From an uncultured Christensenellaceae bacterium (lineage in GTDB: Bacteria; Bacillota; Clostridia; Christensenellales; Pumilibacteraceae), in assembly GCA_910587445.1 (NCBI GenBank), contig CAJULE010000032.1:1211-19604 (forward strand): a stretch of 18,394 nt of DNA. The letters run 5' to 3'. Positions 6,946-15,200 of this stretch are shown here, piece after piece. The notes under the pieces are model-generated. The model made no database searches, was not told the origin of the DNA, and saw nothing but the letters and a program-made list of their open reading frames with translations. The position numbers and the translations under genes are program-made. The number at the start of each line of letters is the position of its first letter. The first letter of the stretch is position 1.

Positions 6946-7874
6946 AATTTCAGCGACACCTCTCCTGCCGAAAATTTCATTGTTCCGTTTCCGTCTTTAA
7001 GTATAAGCGAACAATCGTCGTCTATTGCCACAGCCTCGGCATAAAACTTGCCGTTCACATTTACGGTCCTTCCTATTACGCAGGAACGGGCGCGATATTC
7101 GTCCAAGAAGTCGCCCTTTGCTATCTCCTCGTCCATGTTCCAAAGCCCGTCGAGAATAGCCGCGGCAAGCTCGTTTCTGTCTATCGTCCTGCCGCATTCG
7201 TCCTCGACGCTTGTCGCAATGCCCTTAAGCTCGTCCGGAAGCGCGCCTTTTCGGACGTTCACGCCGATGCCGACGACCGCATACTCGGAAGAACCGTTTT
7301 CGAGCGACACGCTGCTTTCCGTAAGAATACCGCAGATCTTTCTTCCGTTCATAAACAGGTCGTTTACCCATTTGATAGTTACGGGAGCGCCGCAAAGCCC
7401 TTCCACCGCACGCGCCGTGACAATGCCCGCATAGGCGGTTATCTTGCCGCAATCTGCCATAGTGAGCTTAGGGCGAACAACGGCGGACAAATAAAGTCCC
7501 GCGCCCGCAGGCGAACTGAAGCTTCTCGAAAGCCTGCCTTTTCCCGCGGACTGTCTGTCGGCTATGACGGCAAGCCTGTCCCGCCCCGCTGCCGCAAAGC
7601 GTTTTGCGACGTCGTTTGTGGACGTGGTTTCGGCAAGCGTCTCTATTTCCCACTCGCTACGCATAAAATGCTTTATCTTGGCGGAGCCGAGCATATTGTC
7701 GGGCTCGAGACGATAACCGCTTCCCGTAACGGCGGTTATGTTGTGACCTTCCTTTCTGAGGGTTTCGACGCACTTCCACACCGCCGCGCGGCTTACTCCG
7801 AGAGTCTCGGCTATTTTGCCGCCGCTTCTTTCTCCTTCCACGAGCATGGCAAGAATTTGTTCTTTCAGTTCCAT
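6942..7874 (-). CDS. birA: Bifunctional biotin-protein ligase and biotin repressor
   Basis: 310 residues. An N-terminal winged helix (about 1-60; GGKIAETLGVSRAAVWKCVETLR at 18-40 is the helix-turn-helix) is followed by the ligase domain. That domain has TTSTND (83-88), the biotinyl-AMP loop GKGRLSRSFSSPAGAGLYLS (111-130), catalytic KWVND with Lys168, and a C-terminal SH3-like cap. It makes biotinyl-5'-AMP, biotinylates carboxylases, and when idle dimerises to repress biotin genes. The loop reads GKGRLSR rather than the common GRGRRGR. The helix-turn-helix and the operator immediately upstream show that it is the regulatory (class II) type. The first ATG has no Shine-Dalgarno and lies 6 nt from the -10 box. 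Confidence 0.95.
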   Translation of the reverse strand: MELKEQILAMLVEGERSGGKIAETLGVSRAAVWKCVETLRKEGHNITAVTGSGYRLEPDNMLGSAKIKHFMRSEWEIETLAETTSTNDVAKRFAAAGRDRLAVIADRQSAGKGRLSRSFSSPAGAGLYLSAVVRPKLTMADCGKITAYAGIVTARAVEGLCGAPVTIKWVNDLFMNGRKICGILTESSVSLENGSSEYAVVGIGVNVRKGALPDELKGIATSVEDECGRTIDRNELAAAILDGLWNMDEEIAKGDFLDEYRARSCVIGRTVNVNGKFYAEAVAIDDDCSLILKDGNGTMKFSAGEVSLKL

Positions 7875-7880
7875 GAGGCT

Positions 7881-7909
7881 ATTTTATACTATACAAAGAA
7901 AATTGTCAA
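7881..7909 (-). promoter_or_regulatory. Sigma-A promoter of birA-bioY
   Basis: Minus strand: perfect -35 TTGACA (7904-7909), 17-bp spacer, -10 TAAAAT (7881-7886), then 6 nt to the ATG at 7874. The -35 box sits inside the gene-proximal arm of the BirA operator. A transcript starting at the usual distance would be leaderless. Confidence 0.75.
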
Positions 7910-7938
7910 CTGATTTTATGCAAATAGTTGACAATTTT
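7899..7938. promoter_or_regulatory. BirA operator (biotin box), 40-bp inverted repeat
   Basis: AAAATTGTCAAC (7899-7910) and GTTGACAATTTT (7927-7938) are a perfect 12-bp inverted repeat separated by 16 bp. The TTGTnAAC-N16-GTTnACAA layout and 40-bp span match known BirA operators. It covers the -35 box of birA, so biotin-loaded BirA would repress birA-bioY. Confidence 0.9.
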
Positions 7939-7945
7939 TATAGGT

Positions 7946-7985
7946 TTAGATTTCTCGACTACGCTTCGCTCCGCTCGAAATGACA
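7946..7985 (+). repeat. Dispersed intergenic repeat copy (TTAGATTTCTCGACT..GAAATGACA)
   Basis: TTAGATTTCTCGACTACGCT followed by TCGCTCCGCTCGAAATGACA. It is near-identical to 8296-8335. The non-coding block 7940-8469 has no gene; it is made of this repeat family, the two-hairpin elements and a 25-bp tandem array. Confidence 0.85.
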
Positions 7986-8120
7986 ATGCAGCGGGCGACT
8001 TCGGTCGAAATGACATAAGGCGGTAACGCTTTGCTTCGTGGCGGTCGCGCTTTGCGCTCGGTTAAAGCGAAATGACATGGGGCACCACTGTCACCTTGAG
8101 CGCAGTCGAAAGGTCTTAGG
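7986..8120 (+). repeat. Composite of partial GAAATGACA repeats and an opposed copy
   Basis: It holds CTTCGGTCGAAATGACATAA (about 7999-8018), a GTGGCGGTCGCG...GTTAAAGCGAAATGACAT copy related to the array at 1-122 (8038-8078), and an oppositely oriented TGTCACCTTGAGCG unit ending GTCGAAAGGTCTTAGG (8089-8120). TGACA (8073-8077) and TGTCA (8089-8093) face each other across 11 bp. Confidence 0.65.
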
Positions 8121-8160
8121 TTTCTTTAGTTTCGCGTCGCACCGAATGAAAAGAAAATCT

Positions 8161-8232
8161 ACTCATCCGTCGCGGCAGTCGCTTCGCTTTGTGCCGCGAC
8201 ACCTTCCCTCTCAAAGGAAGGCTTTTTAAAGG
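8161..8232 (+). repeat. Two-hairpin intergenic element, copy A
   Basis: It opens ACTCATCCGTC. Stem 1 is GTCGCGGCA (8169-8177) with TGCCGCGAC (8192-8200). Stem 2 is CCTTCC (8202-8207) with GGAAGG (8216-8221). It ends GCTTTTTAAAGG. Copy B at 9145-9221 shares the ends but has a different stem-1 sequence. Confidence 0.8.
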
Positions 8233-8240
8233 AGAACAAT

Positions 8241-8290
8241 CCCCTCAGTCTGCTTCGCAGACAGCTTCCCTTGCCAAGGGGAGCCTTTAC
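8241..8290 (+). repeat. Two-hairpin intergenic element, variant copy C
   Basis: It opens CCCCTCA. Stem 1 is GTCTGC-TTC-GCAGAC (8248-8262). Stem 2 is CTTCCCTT-GCC-AAGGGGAG (8265-8283, one G-U pair). It ends GAGCCTTTAC. It has the same architecture as copies A and B but a shorter first stem. Confidence 0.75.
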
Positions 8291-8292
8291 TT

Positions 8293-8335
8293 AGGAATAG
8301 ATTTCTCGACTTCGCTTCGCTCCGCTCGAAATGAC
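8293..8335 (+). repeat. Dispersed intergenic repeat copy (fullest match)
   Basis: AGGAATAGATTTCTCGACTT followed by CGCTTCGCTCCGCTCGAAATGACA. It matches 7946-7985 at almost every base and runs into the 25-bp tandem array. Short open frames through it encode CHFERSEAKSRNL-like strings, a known artefact of this repeat family. Confidence 0.85.
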
Positions 8336-8410
8336 AAAATAAAAAAACGCTCGAAATGACAAAATAAAAAAATGCTCGAAATGACATAAAAGAATAAGCC
8401 CGGAATGACA
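8324..8410 (+). repeat. 25-bp tandem array of GCTCGAAATGACA units
   Basis: GCTCGAAATGACA begins at 8324, 8349 and 8374, and a GCCCGGAATGACA variant begins at 8398, giving periods of 25, 25 and 24 bp. The linkers are AAATAAAAAAA-like. It looks like local amplification of the end of the dispersed repeat. Confidence 0.85.
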
Positions 8411-8438
8411 TTTGCGTCGCTTACGCCGCCGCGTTCGC

Positions 8439-8461
8439 GCCCTTGCTAAGGGGGCTTTTTT
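8439..8461 (+). terminator. Terminator-like hairpin with T-run
   Basis: GCCCTT (8439-8444), GCT loop, AAGGGGGC (8448-8455, two unpaired G's), then six T's (8456-8461). It points along the plus strand, where there is no gene to end. It faces the 3' end of the phosphoribosyltransferase gene, and its stem resembles stem 2 of the two-hairpin elements, so it may be a relic of one. Confidence 0.45.
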
Positions 8462-8469
8462 ATTATCCG

Positions 8470-9006
8470 TCAAAGTATCGGTATGGAAGCGAGAAAGATG
8501 ATATCGTCACGCTTTGCCGCGTCGCCCTCGGCGAGCACGCACGCCTTTTCCGTAACCGTGCCGCCTGCCGTTTCGACAAGCGTCTCGAGTGCGGAAAGCG
8601 AACCGCCCGTGGAGATCACGTCGTCGATCACGGCAACGCGTTTGCCGCGCAAAAGCGCCGCGTCGTGAGCGGACAGATAGAGCGTCTGCGCGCCCGCGGT
8701 TGTAATCGATCTTGCCGTCGCGGAAATTCCGTCCTGCATATAAAGCTTTTTCGATTTACGGGCAACGGCGTAAAAGTCCATGCCGAGGATTCGGGCAAGG
8801 CAATGCGTGAGCTGAAGTCCCTTGCTCTCCGCCGTAATCAATACGTCCGTGCGCGATCTATCGAGCCTTTCCGCCATTTTCGCGGCGCAATGCTCGGTAA
8901 GAGGCACATTGCCGTGAAGGTTGAAAAACGCGATCTTCTCGCCCGACGGAAGGGGCAGAACGGGAAGCTCCTCGATTCTGCCGCATATGTCTACCTTATA
9001 TGTCAT
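8470..9006 (-). CDS. Type I phosphoribosyltransferase, adenine-phosphoribosyltransferase-like
   Basis: 178 residues, matching the length of Apt-type enzymes, which make AMP from adenine and PRPP. The PRPP-binding loop VAVIDDVISTGGSL is at 124-137, with the two conserved acidic residues D128-D129 and the TGG turn. RKSKKLYM at 83-90 and SITTAGAQTLYLS at 100-112 fill the places of the RKPGKLP flap and following strand in Apt. AAGGA lies about 10 nt before the ATG. A xanthine-type or regulatory member (like PurR/XpT relatives) cannot be excluded, as the substrate hood is diverged. The nucleosidase MtnN encoded nearby produces adenine, which would suit an Apt role, but they are separate units. Confidence 0.82.
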   Translation of the reverse strand: MTYKVDICGRIEELPVLPLPSGEKIAFFNLHGNVPLTEHCAAKMAERLDRSRTDVLITAESKGLQLTHCLARILGMDFYAVARKSKKLYMQDGISATARSITTAGAQTLYLSAHDAALLRGKRVAVIDDVISTGGSLSALETLVETAGGTVTEKACVLAEGDAAKRDDIIFLASIPIL

Positions 9007-9051
9007 AAGCGGGTTTTCCTTATTTTGAAGCAGTTTTGATTTTCCGAGGTT

Positions 9052-9128
9052 GAGATTTCTCCACTGCGCACTTCGCGCTTCGGTCGAAATGACAAAGAAG
9101 TTATGTTGTCATCGAGCGAAGCGTCTCC
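9052..9128. repeat. Dispersed repeat copy with an inverted partial copy
   Basis: 9052-9094 is a diverged copy (GAGATTTCTCCACTGCGC start, TCGAAATGACA end). The arm CGCTTCGGTCGAAATGACA (9076-9094) faces TGTCATCGAGCGAAGCG (9107-9123) across 12 bp, giving an imperfect inverted repeat. It is non-coding, between the giant gene and the phosphoribosyltransferase gene. Confidence 0.75.
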
Positions 9129-9144
9129 CTTAAATCTTGTTACC

Positions 9145-9221
9145 ACTCATCCGTCATGACGTTCGCTCGTACCTCGCTCTGCGTCATGCCACCTTCCCCG
9201 CAAGGGAAGGCTTTATAAAGG
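9145..9221 (+). repeat. Two-hairpin intergenic element, copy B
   Basis: It opens ACTCATCCGTC like copy A. Stem 1 is CATGACG (9155-9161) with CGTCATG (9182-9188). Stem 2 is CCTTCCC (9192-9198) with GGGAAGG (9204-9210), loop CGCAA. It ends GCTTTATAAAGG, one base before the stop codon of the giant gene, so it probably forms the 3' end of that transcript. There is no T-run on the minus strand. Confidence 0.8.
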
Positions 9222-9222
9222 T

Positions 9223-12200
9223 TTAAGGTCCAACTACAGTAGAAGCGGGGATCGATATTTCGAGGTACTCGGTAAAGGTTTGAGCTTCACCGCCTGCCGC
9301 CGAAGTAATGGCAGCCGTCACTTTTATGTATATGACGACATCGCCGCTCTGCGGCACTGCCGTAAAGGTCGCCTTATGCGCATTTTCGTCCGAGCCTGCC
9401 GTTATTCCGTTATCCGTCTCGTCCGTGTAACCGCTTATCGCTTCGCTTCCCGCAATTACCGCATAAGAATACGTAACCGTCGCGCCTTCGGGCAGATTTT
9501 CGAGCGCGTTCGTAATCGTGTACACGTTTTCGTCCGTTCCCTCGCCTTGCGCAAAACTCGACGTAAATACGGGATCGGGAGCCTCGGCTTCCACGTGAAC
9601 GGGCTCGAGCACGCATTTGAGAACAACGGGATCTTTTCCGCTTTCCGTGATCGTTACAGTGACCTCAACGACTATATCGACGGGATAATCGAGATGTTTG
9701 ACCGTAAAGCTTGTTGCATTGTTTTCAAGCGTTCCGACTATTGCCGCGCTTCCCGCAAGCACTCTGTACGAATATTCGACAGTTGCTCCGCTCGGAACTT
9801 TCTCGACGTTGTTCGCAATATTATACTTATCGTTTTCTGCCGAGTCCTTTGCTATGCTCGAAGTAAATACGGGCGGAACGGCGGCAACGAGAATAGGACC
9901 GACGGTCGCCTTGTGAGTTTCCGTACGGAATGCGTTTATCTTCACCGTCGCCGTAACCTCGATCACTATGTATACGTCTTTATCGAGGGGTTTGACCGTA
10001 AACGTCGCCTTATTCTTATCGCTCGAAACTTCGGTTATGCGTCCGTCGATCGCTTCGCTTCCCGAAATTACTTTGTATTCGTATTTCGTAACCTCGTATT
10101 TGGAGACGGTGTTTTCAATCGTATATTCGTTCGACGCATCGCCCGTGCCCTGCTTGACGCTCGAGGAAAGCAATTGCGAAGAAGCCTTTGCGGGAACGGT
10201 TATCGGCTCGAGCGTAAACTTGAGTTCTTCCTTGCCGTAAGAGGTCGGAATCGACGCCGTCACTTCTATTACCACGGTCACAACGTCGTCGCAAGACTGC
10301 ACGGTGAAGCTCGTCGCGCCGCTTGCGATCGAACCGCCGACTATCGCTTCGCTTCCCGATATTATTCTGTAGGAATACGTCGGAGCGCCCGTGTTGTTCG
10401 TCACACTGTTTGTAATATTGTAATTATTCGTGTCTCCGTCTTTAGCCGCCGAAGAAGTAAACGTCGGAGCGGGAGCGGCGGAAACTTCAATAGCTTCGAG
10501 ACGCTCGGTAAGCGTATGAACGCCGCCGTCGGTCGCCGTAATCGTCGCCGTGACTTCTATGACTACATCGACTTTGTTCTTCAAGTGTTTTACGGTGAAG
10601 CTTGACGCATTGGCTGCAATCGCGCCGCCGACTATCGCTTCGCTTCCCGTGATAATTGAGTATTTATATGTCGGAGTAGTACCGTCCTTCTCATTCGTCA
10701 CGGTGTGATTAAACGTATAGACGTCGCCGCTTAACTCTCCGTTAGGCGTAAACGTAGGAATAACGGGCTTGGAAAGAACGGTTACGTCGATTTCGCCGAG
10801 CGTGTAAACGTGACCGCAAATTTCGACTTTCATAACCGCTTTGTCGGACGTACCTTCTTGCGTTGCGGAATTAGCCGTATAGGTGTAAACAAGCTTCGTC
10901 GCGTTGTTTTCGAGCGTCTTAGTCGCAAGGCAAGTTCCGTGCGCCGCGCTCATGCGAACGTCGGTAATTGCGCTGTTGTCCGTCGTAAACTCGCCGTTAA
11001 TCGTGTACGTCACGGTAAAGCTTTCGCCGACTTTAAGAGACTTCGACTTTTCTTCCGTATCGCAATTTACTTCGACCTTTCTCGGAACAATGTTTACCGT
11101 GATATAGCCGACGTAAGTTCCCGATGCGCCCGTTGCCCTAACCTTGACTTTTACGGGAATATTTGCGGGAGCGGTATCTCCGAAATATCTGTGAGTGCCG
11201 ATGTCGACGGACAGTTTGCTTTTGTCGTCGCCGTTTATCAAAAGATCGGCATTATCTGTTTCGAGCGCGATTACGTTTCCCGTTACGGACTCGCTCGTGC
11301 TCAATTCGATATGCGAATTGTTAAGCTCGAGCGTATTGCCGTCCGCGGTCACGTAAGGAGTCGTGCCGCCTGCCGCCGATATGCCCAAAACTCTGACCTC
11401 ATAGCCGCCAGAGAGCGTGAGATTTTGCACGGAGAACACGCCCGCCGCAACGCTTGCGGTAACGCTTACGCCGCCAGAGACGATTCCGCCCGCGCCTACA
11501 ACCGAAACGAAAGTCTCGCCGTTTACGGAGCCGAGAGTATTATCGGAAACCGCGTAAGTAACAGACGTGACATAAGTTTTTGTTCCGTCAATGTTGACGT
11601 AAGGCTTTGTAAACGAAACGGTTTCACCCGCCGTGACGTTGTAATTCGTTTTGTCGGAATAAAGTTTTGTCGGAGCGACGTAAAGCGTAATTGTTCCCTC
11701 TTCGGTGTATGTGCCGCCGCCGAGCTCGCTTCTTCTCGTGAACGTAGCCGTCACCTTGACCGTGACCGTTCCGCCGTTGCCGCTCGAAGTATCGGCAGTC
11801 ACGAGACCGCTCGCCGCATTTACACTCGCGTACGTGCTTCCGGAGGTTATCTCGTACTTAAGAGCGGCGTTCGTATCGCCGCTGCCTGCTTCGGCAGTCG
11901 CGTCTATTTGATAAGTATCCGACGCACCGAGAACGACGGGAGTTGCGGGCTGAGTGAGCGTAAATTCGCCCTCGGTTGCGCCCGTAACGGTTATGTCGAT
12001 ATATTTCTCGATTACCGTATCTTTATGATAGCCGTTTAGCACGGTCAATGTGGCGCGGATACGAGCCGTGCCGCCGCCGTACGTCCACTTAGCAGTGACG
12101 GGCATTTCATTGTTCGCCGACAAAGTTCCGAGAGCGACGTAATCACCGCCGGAAACTATTGCATACTCGACTTTGTAATCGCCTGCAAAGTTTGCGGGAG

Positions 12201-15200
12201 CGTTAAACGTCGGAGTAAGACTTGCACTGTTATTGCCGGAATCCGCAGGGCCGAGGTTCGTATTGTTGCTCGATACCGCGAAGCTGTCCGCCGAAGGACG
12301 CGCGCTTGCATAGAATGTAGCGCTCTGTTCCTCGGAAGCATAGTACGCGCCGTCTTTCGCGGAGGAAGCGAATATCGTCGTCGTGCCTACTTCGTTTACC
12401 GTAAACGTCCACTTCGCAGTCTTTGCCGCCGTGTTATATTCGACATCGGAAACGGAAAGGATATTGCTGTTGTAGTGGACAGTGAAATCTCCGTCTGCAA
12501 AGTCTCTGCCCGACTTCGACCAATCTATCGTGTAAGTTACGGTCTTCTTGTCTGTCGTATAATCGACATAGTGCTTGCCATCTACTGCTTCGAATATGCC
12601 GAGACTGCTCGTAATTTGCGAACCGTCGTTTGTCACGAAGAAGGACAGCGTGCCGACGTCGAACTTCTTGCCGTATTTGGTGTAAGTAGCGGAAACCACT
12701 ACCGAGCCTACGTTCGTGAAGGTAAGCTTGCCGTCGGACAGCGTCGCGCCCGAAACGGTATAATCGAAGTTTTCGCTTATAGCGGAGTCCGAAATCTTAT
12801 CGAGCTCGTACTTGCCGCTGTTTATGAGCTTGAGCGTGCGCCCCGTAACGTCGACGGGAGATCCGCCGCTTGTATCGACAACTTTAAACAGAACGTCCGT
12901 ATAGCTCTTATCCGCCGACACACGCACATAGAGCTTGACGGTGTTCGACGCGTTTACACCGCCGACGGTTGCCGAAACGGTAAATACGTACGTCTTGACG
13001 CTCGAAAGATTTTCACTCGCGAATGCGGCGTAATTCAAGGTCAGTACATTGTTTGCGTACGAGAACAATTCGCTCGTTATCGCGTCGCCCGCAACAGACG
13101 CGACTACGGCGCCGCTCGTCGAGGACGAAAGATTAAACGCAAACGCCTTGTTTGCCGTTATGTCCATGATATTGACCTGTGCCGTATCGCCGTCGGCAAA
13201 AGCCGCCGTAAACGTCGGAGCAACCGCTTCGAGCGTGAACGTCCTTTCGATGTATACGTTCGAGCCCGGATAGGTCTCTGCCCTGAGCGTGAACGAAGAC
13301 TTGCCCACTCCGACATATGTTATCGTCTTTGTACTCTCTTCGTAAGCGAATACGCCGTTGTTAGGAGTCCAGACGACTTCGTATACCGCGCCCGAATAGG
13401 CCTTCTTGCCGTCCTTGCCGACAAGGGTTATGTCGCTCAGCCCGAGCGTGGGACTGTTTCCTCCGAAGAGCACGGGAGAAAGCGTAATGTCTCCCGACGT
13501 CGAAGTATTTCCGTCAAACGTCGTCCGAATATTCGTCACGGCATTTTCAAGCACGAAATTGACTGTAAGCGAAGTAAGCGAGCCGCTTGAAATCACGACC
13601 TTAAACGACGCGCTTCCGACGTCGTTAAAGGACAGTATGCCGCCGCTTATACTTGCGGGTTCGTTACCCGAAGCGAACGGGTTGCCGTCCATTTGAAGAA
13701 CGGAGTAAGTAAGAGCTTCTTCGAGTACGTTCTCCGTACCGCTGTTTCTCACCTCGGCGGACAGATTGTACGTGTCGCTCACATCGTGAGAAGTATAAGT
13801 TCCGCCGTCACTGACGTTTGCCGCGCCTGTGAATGCGATATGCTTTGCCGTAGTGCTTAAAGTAAGCGTGACTTTTTCCGATTCAACGCCGCCCGCGACC
13901 GCGCTTACGCCGTAAGTGTAATCCAAGTTAAACACGCTGTTCTTTACGCCGACATACCACTCTCCCGATTTTTCTACGAGATAGAACGGGAAATGCCCGC
14001 CGACGTCGTTCGTTATGTCGGTTTCGCCTCTATAGAGCTTGTAGGTCACGTCGCCGCTTTTAGGCGAGTGCTCGGGTTTGCCGTCGTTCAAAGTCGCGGT
14101 GAGTTTGCGCTCTATTTCTCCCGCGCCGCCGTCTGTAACGAACGAGCTTCCGCCATCGATTGCGAGGACGTTTTTATACACGGAAGCCGTTACCTCCACC
14201 GTGAACTCGATCGTAAACACGTTAAGTTGATGTTTGAAATCTTCATGCGAAGCATATTCGGTTACGACCACTTCGAGAGAAAGCGGCTTTTCGGTCACTT
14301 TGCCTTTCGACGTAAGCGTCAAAGTACGACTGCTTGCGTTATATTGCCAATCGAGCAAATCGGAGACAAGCCCGGTCGAACTGCCCTTTTCGCGCAACAG
14401 CACCTCGTACGACGTGCCGCCGCCCGTAGCGCCCGTATTCTGCTCCTGCAAGAAACAGTTGAGCACCCATGATTTTTCGGGCTTATCTTCCGCGCTCGCA
14501 ATATTCATGGAGACGCGGTCCGTTCTGCCGTCGTCGCTCAAAAACTTATCCTGCGTTTTCGTATCCGCCATTTCTATGCCGCTTGCAGGCGTGTAGCCGA
14601 GCATATGAACATTACTCGATGCCTTTTTATTGATATCGGACTGCAAATAAAAGTCGGACGTACCGTTGTCCTTTGCATTAAGGGTTATATACCCCGTAAA
14701 TTCGAACTTTCCTCCGCCGCTTGCAATCGAATTGTCGTTGTTCGGGAAAATCGGCTCGTAAGCGATTCCGAGATGACTATCCATATAATAGAACGACACT
14801 GTCTCGTAGGAAATGAAATCGCTCAAATTTCCCGTATAGTTTATCTTATAATAAATCTTATCGTATGCCAAAGGTTCTTTCAGCGTATTCAACAAAACGT
14901 GTCCGCCGTCCGCTATCTCGTTTAGCATTTCTTTGTCCGAAAAAAGCTTTATGCCGGAAACGGGAAGCGTGCGGTTATGAACGGTAACGACGAGCGTAGT
15001 CTCTTTACCGTTCTGCGTATACTTTATGACGACCTTAGGCTCTTCGTTGCTTTGAACGACAGGCATATTGAATGTATGACCGTTTGCGGTGCTCGAAAAC
15101 GTGATACTTTGACTGTTACACTCTGCCGATACTTGCTGAACGTCCGCAAGATTTGCGTCGTCGATGTTGTAGTCGTAAACTTTGCTACCGCTCGGCTCGG

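Noticed and set aside
8324..8410. CRISPR array
   Set aside because: The repeats are too short, the linkers are A-rich and similar rather than unique spacers, and no cas genes are present.
8439..8461. Terminator of the phosphoribosyltransferase gene
   Set aside because: The T-run is on the plus strand only. On the gene's own strand the stem is followed by GC-rich sequence.
8226..8473. Small minus-strand open frames with FERSEAKSRNL-like products
   Set aside because: They are translations of the dispersed palindromic repeats, a known source of false proteins.
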